Of a stretch of DNA of 64,000 nt, positions 33,834-42,971 are shown one piece after another; positions within the stretch are counted from its first letter, which is position 1, and every line of letters begins with the position of its first letter. Source of the stretch: Verrucomicrobiota bacterium (GTDB taxonomy: Bacteria; Verrucomicrobiota; Verrucomicrobiia; Chthoniobacterales; SZAS-18); NCBI GenBank assembly GCA_018240025.1, contig JAFEGM010000016.1, positions 1-64,000 on the forward strand, in the 5' to 3' direction. The position numbers were made by a program, and so were the translations under genes. The notes under the pieces were generated by a model, which worked only from the letters and a program-made list of their open reading frames with translations, was not told the origin of the DNA and did not search any database.

Positions 33834-35783
33834 TTAGGGCAGCTCGTAGGCCTCGATCAGCGCAATGCCCGGCGTGCCATCGTGGCTGCGCACGAGGGCC
33901 GTGTAGTTGCCGGCGGGCAGTTCGAGCAGGATGGCGCTTTCGCTGGCTTGGGAGGGACTGAGTCCGGTGGCGGCGATCGCTGCCGCCTGGGTCGTGGCCC
34001 AGTTGTCATTGGCCGCGATGGTCCGCCCGGCTTCGTCCACGACCGTCAACTCCGGATCGCGGAGGGGCTCCGTCACCCCGAATGCTGCCAGGCTCGGGCC
34101 AAGGGCGCGCAGGAGCACCCGCCGTGGCAGAGTCCCGCGAACGGCCAAACCGCCGATGGCGACATTCTCACCGCTTTCCACCCGCGCCCGAGTGCTGAGG
34201 TTGGCGAGATGCGCTGCCGAGGCGCCGCCCCCGGCCGGATAGTCGAGATCGTAGATTTCGACGATCGCCACCCCGGTCTCTGCGCCGGCCCCGCGGACCA
34301 CCGCCGTATACGCTCCGGACGGAAGACTGACGAGCAAGGCACATTCGCGCTGATCGCCCGGGGCGAGCCCGGTGGCGGAGATTTCCGCCGCCTGACTCTG
34401 CTGCCAGGAGTCGTTGCTCGCCAGGGCCCGCCCAGCCGCATCGAAGAGTGTCAGTGATGGATCGGCCAGGGGCCGAGTGACGCCGAAGGCCCCCAACGAA
34501 GGCCCGAGCACCCGGAGTAGCACCCGTCGTGCGCCCGCTCCCTGCACGACAAAGCCTCCGATCAGTACGCGGTCGCCGGTTCCGACTGTCGCGCGAGTGG
34601 ACAGGTTGATCAGAAGTGAAGGGATGGACGCAAGATGGAAGACCCGGGCCAGGGCACCGCGCGGCGTTCCGTTGTAGGACGCGAAGTTGCCGGCCAACAT
34701 CAATCGTCCGTCGGTGCCCGGAGCCAAGGCGTAGGCCGCGCGCCCCGCGAGTCCGGACCCGGGCGTAAAACTCTGGTCGAGCGAGCCGTCTGGCGTCAGT
34801 CTGGCGAGGCCATTCCGAGACGTTCCGCCCACCGTGGTGAACTGACCCGCAATGACGCATGCTCCATCGGCCTGACAGAAGGCCGCATTGACGAAGGCGC
34901 CGGCCGAGACCCTCGCATCGAACGTTGGGTCGAGCGAGCCGTCGGGCAGCAGTCGCGCCACGCTTTGACGCAGGACGCCGTCGAATCGGGCGAAGTCGCC
35001 CACAAGCAGGAGTTTCCCCGTCGGCAGGGGAACGATGGCGTTCACCATTCCGTCGGCCCCCGGCCCGAGGGCAAAGGAGGCATCGAGGCTACCGTCGGGG
35101 AGCAGCCGTGCCAAATGCCCTCGGGGAGCGCCGCCGAACGAAGAGAAGGCGCCGACGACGAGCAATTTGCCGTCTCCCTGCAAGGTCAGGCCGAAGACTG
35201 CAAAGGGCTGCTCGCTGGCGCCCGAGCCGGGATTGAAGGTTGTGTCGACCGTCCCATCCGGCAGCAGCCGGGCCACATTGCGGCGCACCAGACCATTCAC
35301 CGTGCTGAAGTCGCCCGCGAGGTAGATGCGTCCTGCCGGATCGAGTACGACCCGATAGGCGGCTCCGCCCGCGGTGTCGGCGCGAAAGCTTGGATCGATG
35401 GAGCCGTCGGCCAGCAGACGGACGAGCCCGGTGGTACCGCTCCCGAACTGCAGGCCGGTGCCGGTGGCGAGGATCTTTCCGTCGACCTGACGCGCGATGG
35501 AGGTGACGAAGTCATTGCCGACGGTGCCTGGGTCGAACGAGGCATCGAGCGAGCCGTCCGGGTGTAGTCGTGCCAAGCCGCGACGCGGGACTCCATTGAT
35601 CGAAGTGAAGGTGCCGCCGGTCAGGATGCGCCCGTCGGGCTGCTGCAGCAGCGCGAGGACCAACGTCCCGGGCGGAGCAGCGGCATTGAACGAAGTGTCC
35701 AGAGAACCATCGGTTTGGGCCGAGAGGGGGAAGACGGCGGTGAGGCAGAGCGCGACCAGCGCGCAGGCTTGGAGCAGTTGCAT
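33834..35783 (-). CDS. exported delta-60 repeat protein with twin C-terminal domains
   Basis: A 649-residue protein with a signal peptide (MQLLQACALVALCLTAVFPLSA). Residues 25-375 hold about eight delta-60 repeats, each ending like DGSLDxSFxPG and followed by a GKLLLVGxF strand, which should form a beta-propeller-like structure. The C-terminal 265 residues are two copies of a 125-residue unit (LSTRATVGTGDRVLIGGF... and LSTRARVESGENVAIGGL...), common in exported proteins of this group. A longer open frame upstream of 35783 was rejected. It is convergent with the beta-lactamase gene, 11 bases apart. Function is unknown; surface location is likely. Confidence 0.85.
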   Translation of the reverse strand: MQLLQACALVALCLTAVFPLSAQTDGSLDTSFNAAAPPGTLVLALLQQPDGRILTGGTFTSINGVPRRGLARLHPDGSLDASFDPGTVGNDFVTSIARQVDGKILATGTGLQFGSGTTGLVRLLADGSIDPSFRADTAGGAAYRVVLDPAGRIYLAGDFSTVNGLVRRNVARLLPDGTVDTTFNPGSGASEQPFAVFGLTLQGDGKLLVVGAFSSFGGAPRGHLARLLPDGSLDASFALGPGADGMVNAIVPLPTGKLLLVGDFARFDGVLRQSVARLLPDGSLDPTFDARVSAGAFVNAAFCQADGACVIAGQFTTVGGTSRNGLARLTPDGSLDQSFTPGSGLAGRAAYALAPGTDGRLMLAGNFASYNGTPRGALARVFHLASIPSLLINLSTRATVGTGDRVLIGGFVVQGAGARRVLLRVLGPSLGAFGVTRPLADPSLTLFDAAGRALASNDSWQQSQAAEISATGLAPGDQRECALLVSLPSGAYTAVVRGAGAETGVAIVEIYDLDYPAGGGASAAHLANLSTRARVESGENVAIGGLAVRGTLPRRVLLRALGPSLAAFGVTEPLRDPELTVVDEAGRTIAANDNWATTQAAAIAATGLSPSQASESAILLELPAGNYTALVRSHDGTPGIALIEAYELP

Positions 35784-35881
35784 GCCGGAGCCTCGACCAG
35801 CCTGCCGAACCGACTTCCGCTTTGGGACGATGTCTGCCTCAGCCGGGAAATTCTGCCGGCCGGGCGGGACGAAAACGACGA

Positions 35882-36661
35882 TCAGAAGGCGAGGCGGCCC
35901 ACGAAGCTGTCTCGGTAGGGTCGGCCCAGAGGGATCTCCCGCCCGCTTCGGAGCACGATGGAGAGATTGCCGTGAAAGGCGGGCCGAAGTTCGCGAACGC
36001 GGTCCAGATTGACCAGGTAGGACCGATGGCAGCGGGCGAAGCGCGCGGGGTCGAGGCGTTCCTCCAGCAGGCCGAGTTTCTCGCGCTGCAGATGCGAGTC
36101 TGCCCCGAAGTGGAGGCGGAGGTAGTTGCCCTCCGATTCGACAAAGTCCAGTTCGGAGACCGCCCGAATGAAGACTCGGCCGCTCTCCCGCAGGAGCAAG
36201 CGCTGCAAATAGGAGCTTGCCCCGGGGGCGTGCAAAGCCAGCGCACGGGAGCGGGTCCACAGGTCGCACCGCAGAGGTGCATCTGCCAGGACCGCCCGCG
36301 CGCGTTCGAGGGCGCGCAGAAAACGATCCGGGCCGAACGGCTTGAGCAGGTAGTCGAGCGCGTGCACCTCGAAGGCTCGCACCGCGTGCCGATCGAATGC
36401 AGTCACGAACACCACGAGGGGCGGAGAACATTCGTCCAGAGCCGCGACGACCTCGAAGCCGTCGAGTTCGGGCATCTGCACGTCCAGAAAGAGAAGGTCC
36501 GGGCTGGTCTCCTCGACGCGGTCGAGTGCGCTGCGGCCATCGCCGCAGGTACCGACGAGCGCGAAATCCGGGTGTTCCGCCAGCAGAGCGGCCAGCAGGT
36601 CGCGTGCGTGCGGTTCATCGTCGACAACCACCACGCGCCAGGGACGGCCTGCGGAGTTCAT
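35882..36661 (-). CDS. LytR/AlgR-type response regulator (LytTR DNA-binding)
   Basis: A 259-residue regulator with a receiver domain (residues 8-125; phosphorylation Asp60 in LFLDVQMPELDG, and VTAFDRHAVRAFEVHALDYLLKPF) and a LytTR DNA-binding domain at 150-255 (SELDFVESEGNYLRLHFGADSHLQREKL... and CHRSYLVNLDRVREL). It is the partner of the histidine kinase that overlaps it by 4 bases. The target genes cannot be read from the sequence. Confidence 0.94.
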   Translation of the reverse strand: MNSAGRPWRVVVVDDEPHARDLLAALLAEHPDFALVGTCGDGRSALDRVEETSPDLLFLDVQMPELDGFEVVAALDECSPPLVVFVTAFDRHAVRAFEVHALDYLLKPFGPDRFLRALERARAVLADAPLRCDLWTRSRALALHAPGASSYLQRLLLRESGRVFIRAVSELDFVESEGNYLRLHFGADSHLQREKLGLLEERLDPARFARCHRSYLVNLDRVRELRPAFHGNLSIVLRSGREIPLGRPYRDSFVGRLAF

Positions 36662-37818
36662 GGCGTTGACCAGACCGGTTGTGGTGGCTGCCCCTGCTTG
36701 GTTCGAGCTGTCGTGGCGTCCGCCCCAGCGTCGCGATCGGGCAGAGGCAGGCGCAGAGTGACCTGGGTGCCCCCACCTGAAACCGGGGCGAGGAGGAGCT
36801 GGGCGGCGGATTCACCGGCGGCGGCGAGGCGGCCGCGCGTGTTCTGCAATCCAATCCCCTCCTTGGCATGCGGCGCCAGGCCCCGTCCGTTGTCCTCGAT
36901 CTCGATCACCCAATCACTGGCTCCTCGGCGCGAGCGCACCTGCAGCAAACCGGGACGGGCGATCGGCGCCAGGCCATGGCGGAGGGCGTTCTCAACCAGG
37001 GGCTGCAGGAGTTGTGACGGAATCGGCAGGTCCCGCGTGGCTGGGTCGATGTCGAATCGTACCCGCAGCCGCTCGCCGAACCGCACCTGTTCGATGGCAA
37101 GATACAGTTCCAAGCTGCGCAATTCCTCCTGCAGCGGATGCAGAGGGGTCGGGGTGCGGTCGAGCGAATGGCGCAGGAATGCTCCGATGCGGTCCAACAT
37201 TTCGAGCGCGGCCTTTGGCTGCGTGAGGACCAAGCCGCTGACCGCGTGAAGAGAGTTGAACAAAAAGTGCGGTTCCAATTGCGCCTGCAGGGCACGCAGC
37301 TCCGCCTCAGCGGCCGTGGTGCGCAGCAGAGCGGCACGCTGTTCCTCGGCGCGGAGCGCTCGCTGCATGTGGCGGCCGGCGAAGAAGATCACCAACGCGG
37401 CGTAGGTGAGAAATGAATAGACCGGCAGCACCCCCAAACCGAAGCGAAGATTCTGGGCAAAGGTGTCGCCGTCGGGATTCACGAGCGGCAGGCTCAGGAA
37501 AAGCGCCGCGATCGCGTCGTGCACGAGGATGAAAACCGGGGCGAGCCCGAGGTAAACAAGACTCGCACGCAGGCTCGCCGCTGCATCGGGACCGGGAGGC
37601 ACACGTTCCACCAAGGCGGCGACCAGCGGAGCGAGCAGTCCCCACGCCCAGTAGCGCAGGACGTACCAAACCAGGAACAGCCAGACGGGATATTTCGTCT
37701 GGATCGGCTCGCTCTGAATCAGCACATAGCCAAAGCGCACCTGCAGCCCGTGCACCGCACCGAAGAGCGTCCAGAGCGCGATCTGGGCGAGCAGAGCGCG
37801 GGCGGCTGGCCGTGACAT
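36658..37818 (-). CDS. LytS/YehU-type sensor histidine kinase
   Basis: A 386-residue membrane kinase. Residues 10-155 contain four hydrophobic stretches and no large periplasmic loop. The His kinase domain has the phosphoacceptor His184 in LEPHFLFNSLHAV and the ATP site ENALRHGL, DNGRGL and GIGLQNTRGRL. It stops inside a 4-base overlap (ATGA) with the response regulator gene. Its closest context is the gsp operon, 38 bases upstream on the same strand, so some signal from pilus or secretion is possible but not shown. Confidence 0.93.
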   Translation of the reverse strand: MSRPAARALLAQIALWTLFGAVHGLQVRFGYVLIQSEPIQTKYPVWLFLVWYVLRYWAWGLLAPLVAALVERVPPGPDAAASLRASLVYLGLAPVFILVHDAIAALFLSLPLVNPDGDTFAQNLRFGLGVLPVYSFLTYAALVIFFAGRHMQRALRAEEQRAALLRTTAAEAELRALQAQLEPHFLFNSLHAVSGLVLTQPKAALEMLDRIGAFLRHSLDRTPTPLHPLQEELRSLELYLAIEQVRFGERLRVRFDIDPATRDLPIPSQLLQPLVENALRHGLAPIARPGLLQVRSRRGASDWVIEIEDNGRGLAPHAKEGIGLQNTRGRLAAAGESAAQLLLAPVSGGGTQVTLRLPLPDRDAGADATTARTKQGQPPQPVWSTP

Positions 37819-37855
37819 CGGAGCGGGGGATTCAGCCAGCGCACCCGCTCGACTT

Positions 37856-38680
37856 TCAATCCTGCACTTCGGCGCGCCCCGGCAGCACGCGCTGCGCAGG
37901 TGGCGGCGTAGGCTGGGCGTTCGGGTCGGCCTTGATCAGCGGGCGGGGACGGCCGCGCGGGGGCTCGGCGGCGCCATTCGACGTTCCGCCGGGAACCGGC
38001 AGACCCGGAATGCCCTGCTGCTGCTGCATCTGCTGCTGGAGCAGTTGCTGTTGTTGCAGCTGTTGCTGCTGCTGCACGATTGACGGTGGGGGCGTCGGCC
38101 CAGGCCCCGGGCGATTTCCGCTCGGGGGCGTGAAGCCGTTGTTCGGTCGGACGCCCGGCGGAAGCGCATTGGGAGTCGGCGCGGCACCGGGTCCGGGCAG
38201 GCGCACGGGAGCGGCAGGGCGGGACGCGACTGCATTCTGATCGAACATCAGCACGCCGAACTCGTTGCCCTTCTTCACCGTGACGCGGGTCTGCTGAAAA
38301 CCGTCGCCATACTGAATGTTCACCAGCGTCAGCCCCTGCGGATTGTCCTCGCCGGTGGCGATGGCGAAGCGCTGGCTGTCGCTCCGCTGCACGATCTGCA
38401 CTACGTTCTTGTCGCCGAGCGTCATCACTCCGCCGACGAAGAGATCCTCGGCGAAGCCCGGCTGTTTGGGCGGCGGCGTGGCGACCGGAGCCGCTTCGGT
38501 CGGTTTCCGGAAGGGCGAGTCGTCGATGATCTTCTGATACCGGGAAATCGGCTGAGTCACCGGCACGGCGTCACCCGGGGCCGCCGCCGGCAGCAGCGAC
38601 CAGCCCAGCCCAGCCACCGTGGCGAGCGCCAGCGGAGCGGCGAGGCGGGCGAGAACGGGATGGGGCGGGAAAGACGGCAT
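37856..38680 (-). CDS. PilP/GspC-like protein, second paralogue
   Basis: A 274-residue protein, last in the gsp operon. It shares ISRYQKIIDDSPFRKPTE and MTLGDKNVVQIVQRSDSQRFAIATGEDNPQGL with the protein at 27963-28658. A signal peptide or anchor is at residues 8-30, a Gln-rich stretch (about 12 consecutive or near-consecutive Gln) is in the middle of the tail, and the rest is Pro-rich. The position after the PilO-like gene matches PilP in pilus operons. It follows that gene with 3 bases between them. Confidence 0.75.
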   Translation of the reverse strand: MPSFPPHPVLARLAAPLALATVAGLGWSLLPAAAPGDAVPVTQPISRYQKIIDDSPFRKPTEAAPVATPPPKQPGFAEDLFVGGVMTLGDKNVVQIVQRSDSQRFAIATGEDNPQGLTLVNIQYGDGFQQTRVTVKKGNEFGVLMFDQNAVASRPAAPVRLPGPGAAPTPNALPPGVRPNNGFTPPSGNRPGPGPTPPPSIVQQQQQLQQQQLLQQQMQQQQGIPGLPVPGGTSNGAAEPPRGRPRPLIKADPNAQPTPPPAQRVLPGRAEVQD

Positions 38681-38683
38681 GGC

Positions 38684-39274
38684 CTACGGCTGATACCATT
38701 TCGCCACGCGGAACTTGCCGCGCAAGAGGGCAGCGTCGGTCGGGTCGCTTTGAATGGTGGCGCTTTCGAAAACGACGAAATTTTCCGGCTGCTGCACGGT
38801 ATGGAGAAACCGGACCAGCGCGTTCCAGGTGCCCTTGGTATCGATGCTCACGGAAACCGACTTATAGGGCGCACCGGAGGGGGCGTTCTCGGGCGGGTTG
38901 ATGACCGGAGGATTCTCCAGCAGCAAACCGTTGTCGCGCGTGGCTTTTTCGAGGTCGTTGAGCAGATCGACGTTGGCCAGATCCCGGCTCTTCGTCATGG
39001 CTGGCTGCTTTTGCTTCAGCCAGGCATCGCGCGCTTTCCACATCTCAGCCTCCTCCAGCAAGGTGCGCTGGGTGTTCAGCAGGACGGTCTTCGCCTGCTT
39101 CTGCATGTTGAGGTTCTTCAAGGTCACCAGCAGACCCCGGATCAGGGCGAAGTTCACGACCAGGAAGATCGCGCCGCCGACCAGGAGCAGCAGACGACGC
39201 TCGCGCGGCGTGAGCCGCTCGAAGAAGGCCGGCATCCGCCAGCGCGAGGGATCGAGGAGGAGCGCGGCGTTCAT
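38684..39274 (-). CDS. PilO/GspM-like membrane protein
   Basis: A 196-residue bitopic protein. After a short cytoplasmic part with FFERLTPRERRLLLLVGGAIFLVVNFALIR (membrane helix at about 27-47) comes a coiled-coil stretch (KQAKTVLLNTQRTLLEEAEMW) and then a ferredoxin-like periplasmic domain (KSVSVSIDTKGTWNALVRFLHTVQQPENF). This is the PilO/GspM plan. It overlaps the gene before it by 4 bases (ATGA). Confidence 0.8.
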   Translation of the reverse strand: MNAALLLDPSRWRMPAFFERLTPRERRLLLLVGGAIFLVVNFALIRGLLVTLKNLNMQKQAKTVLLNTQRTLLEEAEMWKARDAWLKQKQPAMTKSRDLANVDLLNDLEKATRDNGLLLENPPVINPPENAPSGAPYKSVSVSIDTKGTWNALVRFLHTVQQPENFVVFESATIQSDPTDAALLRGKFRVAKWYQP

Positions 39275-40527
39275 AGGAGAGAGACGCTGATCCGGAAGCG
39301 CGCCCGGCCATTGGCCAACAGCTGGGGCGGTTCGGGTTGGAACTTCAGCCCGGCGAGTTCGGGGCGGGCCTTGAGGCGTTCGTTGAGATCGGCCGCAATC
39401 AGCGGCGACGGGGCTTCGCCCTGGATCAGGATCTCACGGCTCGATTGATCGAAGGCGGTGATGTACAAGTCGCGCGAAGGCCGGCTCTCGCAAACCTGCA
39501 TCAGCATCTCGAGGAGGTACAGCCGCTGGTCGATCGCCGGAGCCAGCGTGGTCCATTTCTGGCGGATGCCGGTGACTTCGGCGACCTTCGGCGTCCGCAG
39601 GTTCGTCTTCCCGTCGAGTACGGCAATCTGGTAGCGCAGCACCCCCGCGTAGACCCAGCCGATGGCCAGCAAGGCGAGGTAGCAGGCCGCCGCGATGAGC
39701 AGGGCGCGCTGGACCTTCTGCCGGTTGGCCGTGGAAGCGACCGCCTCCTTCCAGCTGGCCGGCTGCAGGTCACCGCCGAGTTCTCCCGCGGGCTGTTGCT
39801 CGAAATTGACCAGTTCCACCGGAGCGTCAGTGATCGTCCCGAGCTGGGCCTGCAAGGAAGACCACCGTTCATCGAGCAGTACAGTCGTCGCCGGCAGGCG
39901 CACACCCGCCAGCTCGGCGGAGAGCAGCACGCCGGGGATCTCGGCCGCGACGGATTCCCCGTCGCGCCCGAGGAGCGGCTGGGTGAAGGTGGCGATGCCG
40001 TTTTCGATCAGCACCAGGCACGGTTCGCCGTGCTCCTCGAAGAAAAGCAGCGCAGTTCCCTGTTTCGGCGCCCGCCCGGCCAGACGCTGGGCATTGCCGA
40101 GCACGCGGACCGGCCAGCAGCGCCGCTCCGTCAGGGGGGCGGCCACCGCCTCGAGTTGCTCGTGCGATGCGGCAAGGGCGGCCACTTCCGACGATTCCGC
40201 GTCGGTCCAGACGGGTGAGATGGCGACCTCACCGGCCTCGAGTCCGAACGGGAGCAGCTTTTCCACCTGCAGCAGCGCCATTTCGCGCACCTCGGCGGCA
40301 TCTCCGGACGGCAGGGCGACCCGCTGCACGACGCAGATGGCCGAGGGGAGACAGAGAGTGACTTCGGCGCCGAGGGCGGACACCTGCGCAGCGGCTTCCG
40401 ACAGACTGCCGAAACGCTCGCTCGTGCCGCCTTCGCTTGGAATCACGACCCAGGCGCCCGCCTCGGCGGCAGGAGCGAGGGTCACCGCTTTGGGGGCGGG
40501 AGGAACGGTGTTCAATACTCTTTCCAC
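39271..40527 (-). CDS. gspL: GspL-like protein, PilM-type actin fold fused to PilN-like part
   Basis: A 418-residue protein. The N-terminal 240 residues have PilM/GspL-like features (ALLQVEKLLPFGLE, VLGNAQRLAGRA, ALLFFEEHGEPCLVLIENG). A membrane helix at about 283-306 (RALLIAAACYLALLAIGWVYA) is followed by a PilN-like periplasmic part ending FQPEPPQLLANGRARFRISVSLL. So it joins in one protein the roles that PilM and PilN split. It overlaps gspK by 16 bases and the PilO-like gene by 4. Confidence 0.8.
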   Translation of the reverse strand: MERVLNTVPPAPKAVTLAPAAEAGAWVVIPSEGGTSERFGSLSEAAAQVSALGAEVTLCLPSAICVVQRVALPSGDAAEVREMALLQVEKLLPFGLEAGEVAISPVWTDAESSEVAALAASHEQLEAVAAPLTERRCWPVRVLGNAQRLAGRAPKQGTALLFFEEHGEPCLVLIENGIATFTQPLLGRDGESVAAEIPGVLLSAELAGVRLPATTVLLDERWSSLQAQLGTITDAPVELVNFEQQPAGELGGDLQPASWKEAVASTANRQKVQRALLIAAACYLALLAIGWVYAGVLRYQIAVLDGKTNLRTPKVAEVTGIRQKWTTLAPAIDQRLYLLEMLMQVCESRPSRDLYITAFDQSSREILIQGEAPSPLIAADLNERLKARPELAGLKFQPEPPQLLANGRARFRISVSLL

Positions 40528-41423
40528 TGCAGGATCTGCGGGTTGTTGCCTTGTTTCACCACCACCGCCTCGATCCGGCGGGTGACGGCGGCAGACCGCC
40601 CTTCGCTAATAACGCGAATGGTGGGGTCGTTCAACGAGAGAAGGCTGCCGAGCGCTTCGAAGTCGCGCTGGGAAAGACCGAGGAGCCGCTGGGCCTCAGC
40701 CTTGTCCTTGATCTTCCGGTCATCGGACGTGCCCTCTTCCCCGTCCGGTCCGGCCCGGAATTGGATCAGAGCCCGCGCCCGCGCTTCGCCGACCCCGGGA
40801 ATGGCGGCCAGGACTTCCAGACTGGCCCACTGCAGGTCGATGGGCCCCTGACTGAGCACCGAAAAGTCCTTGTCCCAGTCGGCCTGCGAGGTGAGCGGAT
40901 CGCAGGCGGGGATGAGCTTGAGTTCGGACAGATCCTGCAGCGGTTGGTTGGAGATGGGTCCCCGGACGGGCAACTCGTTGCCGTTCAGACGCCGCTCGTT
41001 GTCGGGGTCGACCCAGTCCATCAGACAATCCACGAAAGCCTCGCGTTGGGAAAACGTCAGACCACGATTGGCCAGATAGGTCTTCAGGATCTCGATCTTT
41101 TTCTGGTCCTCGCCCGCCACGATCCAATTCAGGTTCAGTCGTCCGCCCTCGCCTTTGAGGGCGGCCTTGAAGCCGCGCTGGCCTTCGAATTCCTGCATCA
41201 GGGCCGGCGTCTTCTCGGTCACCGACGGGTGCAAGGCGATCTGGGCGCCGCTGTAGGCGAGGGCCCGCGCTTCGAGGGAGTTGTTGTCCTCGGCCTGAAT
41301 CTCCAAGTCTCGCGACACCTGTCGTGCCAACCCGAGGATGACAAACGTGAGCAGCATGAGCGCCCAAAGGACGATCAGCAGGGCGGAGCCGCGCTCGCGC
41401 GCCAAGGGCAGGACGCGTTTCAT
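40512..41423 (-). CDS. gspK: minor pseudopilin GspK
   Basis: A 303-residue protein with a prepilin-type N terminus (RERGSALLIVLWALMLLTFVILGLARQ) and a large soluble part with LEVLAAIPGVGEARARALIQFRAGPDG, a helix-hairpin-helix-like stretch seen in GspK. It caps the pseudopilus with GspI and GspJ. Start ATG 41423 is inside the 4-base overlap with gspJ. Confidence 0.9.
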   Translation of the reverse strand: MKRVLPLARERGSALLIVLWALMLLTFVILGLARQVSRDLEIQAEDNNSLEARALAYSGAQIALHPSVTEKTPALMQEFEGQRGFKAALKGEGGRLNLNWIVAGEDQKKIEILKTYLANRGLTFSQREAFVDCLMDWVDPDNERRLNGNELPVRGPISNQPLQDLSELKLIPACDPLTSQADWDKDFSVLSQGPIDLQWASLEVLAAIPGVGEARARALIQFRAGPDGEEGTSDDRKIKDKAEAQRLLGLSQRDFEALGSLLSLNDPTIRVISEGRSAAVTRRIEAVVVKQGNNPQILQWKEY

Positions 41424-42061
41424 CGCTGAGTCTTGTAGGGCAGCCGGGCAATGACTTCGTGATCGCCCGCGGCCGAGCCGACGCGAAAGCGTACCAGATC
41501 CGGCAGGGCGGCGGCGTCGCGCCACTCATCGACCCAGTTGTTGATGCGCGCGTCGTAGAAAGCGATTTCGAAATGGCTGGTGTTGTCGAGCAGCAGGACG
41601 CGCGACGAGGGGGCGCTGACCGGCCGATCCGGTTCGAAGACAGAGCGCGAGAGATAGATCGCGTACCTCGTCTTGTCGTTGACCGAAGGCAGCATCTCGA
41701 GCGTGGCCACGAAGACACCCTCGGCCCGCCGGGCCAGGATGCCGCTGCCGGGCAGGGCGATCCAGGAGACCGCATCGGCCCGGCCCGCGCTGCCGCTGCG
41801 GCCGGTCTTGCCGGCCACGACCTGCGCGGAGCCCGGCAGCTTAAGCGGCAGGCTGCTGAACTGGCTCTGCACGAAACGGTTGAAGCCGATCACCTCCGCC
41901 CGTCGCTCCGACGTGTCTTCCGTGGCCCGGGCGGCGTTCAGCGTGCCTTCCACAAACCCGTAGATGCTGACAGTGATGAGCGAGACGATGGCCACGGCCA
42001 CCACCACCTCGAGCAGGGTGAAGGCGCTCAGGCGCTCTGCTGCGGTCGACCGGGTTTTCAT
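41420..42061 (-). CDS. gspJ: minor pseudopilin GspJ-like
   Basis: A 213-residue protein with the prepilin motif LSAFTLLEVVVAVAIVSLITVSIYGFV (cleavage before F, Glu at +5). The soluble part begins ARATEDTSERRAEVIGFNRFVQSQF. Order after gspI and before gspK and size fit GspJ. It overlaps gspI by 4 bases at 42058-42061. Confidence 0.85.
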   Translation of the reverse strand: MKTRSTAAERLSAFTLLEVVVAVAIVSLITVSIYGFVEGTLNAARATEDTSERRAEVIGFNRFVQSQFSSLPLKLPGSAQVVAGKTGRSGSAGRADAVSWIALPGSGILARRAEGVFVATLEMLPSVNDKTRYAIYLSRSVFEPDRPVSAPSSRVLLLDNTSHFEIAFYDARINNWVDEWRDAAALPDLVRFRVGSAAGDHEVIARLPYKTQR

Positions 42062-42486
42062 GATCCGCGGGTCAGATAGAAGGAGATGGTCCGCGTCAGC
42101 AGTCGGTCGCCGCCGTCGCTCCATTCCACCGTCAGATCGATCTGATTCAGTCCGCCGAGGACCGCGCCGTCCTCATTCTTCAACTGCAGGGCGGTGCGAC
42201 GCTCGATGATGCTCAGTCCCTCGAAGGCGCCCGTGAGTTTGCGCTTCTTGTAGTCGTCCGGCATGGCCGGATTGGCCTGGATCTCCAGCATCCGATTCTC
42301 CAGCGCGAGCCGGGCGCGTTCGCTGTCGGCCCGAAGCTTCTGCGCGCTGACGCAGTCCATCATCGCTTTCCCCAGGGCAAGCACGCCGAGCGAGAATATT
42401 CCGACCGCCACCATGATCTCGAGCAGCAGAAAGCCTCCGCGTTTTGCTCGGGAGTTCGCACGATGCCGGAGAGAGCGCGTCTTCAT
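42058..42486 (-). CDS. gspI: minor pseudopilin GspI-like
   Basis: A 142-residue prepilin-like protein: basic leader, then GGFLLLEIMVAVGIFSLGVLALGKAMMD with Glu at +5, then CVSAQKLRADSERARLALENRMLEIQANP, a stretch usual in GspI. It overlaps gspH by 4 bases at 42483-42486. Confidence 0.88.
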   Translation of the reverse strand: MKTRSLRHRANSRAKRGGFLLLEIMVAVGIFSLGVLALGKAMMDCVSAQKLRADSERARLALENRMLEIQANPAMPDDYKKRKLTGAFEGLSIIERRTALQLKNEDGAVLGGLNQIDLTVEWSDGGDRLLTRTISFYLTRGS

Positions 42487-42971
42487 TTTGCCAGGAACGA
42501 GAGAATGCGTCGGCGTCCAGCGAGCGCGGAGTAGGAAACCGTCCACGTCCCCGAATCCCCGGCATAACTGACCTCCGCGGGCTCGCAGGTGCCGTTCGCC
42601 CAGAACGTCCACTCCGCGGCGGGGTTCTTCTCCAGCGAGGCCTTGGGGAAGAAGTTGTAAGTCTGCGCGTCGCCGGGCGTGAACGTCTTCAGCGGCTCGG
42701 CGTCGGGATCGTTCACCAAGCCATCGGGCAGGACGACCATTTCCTTCTTCTTCCACACGATGATCAACGTGCGCTGCTCACTCACAGCCTGCTCGCGCAC
42801 CCCGGTGACGAACTCGTCGAAGGTGTCGAGCGTCTTCTGGAGCTTGCCGCTGGCAAAGATGCCGTCGACTGCCGGCACCGCCAGCGCCAGCAGGAGCATG
42901 ATGAGGGCGATGACCACGACCAACTCGAGGAGCGTGAAACCGCGCTGACGCTGGGGAAAAACGGAACTCAA
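42483..42971 (-). CDS. gspH: pseudopilin GspH-like
   Basis: A protein of about 162 residues with the prepilin motif RGFTLLELVVVIALIMLLLALAVPAVDGIFA and a soluble domain (FDEFVTGVREQAVSEQRTLIIVW). No ATG is available close to the leader; the TTG at 42971 gives a short basic leader (SSVFPQRQRGFTL). Longer ATG starts exist upstream but they cut into the clpX-like gene on the other strand. It is the first gene of the operon. Confidence 0.8.
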   Translation of the reverse strand: MSSVFPQRQRGFTLLELVVVIALIMLLLALAVPAVDGIFASGKLQKTLDTFDEFVTGVREQAVSEQRTLIIVWKKKEMVVLPDGLVNDPDAEPLKTFTPGDAQTYNFFPKASLEKNPAAEWTFWANGTCEPAEVSYAGDSGTWTVSYSALAGRRRILSFLAK

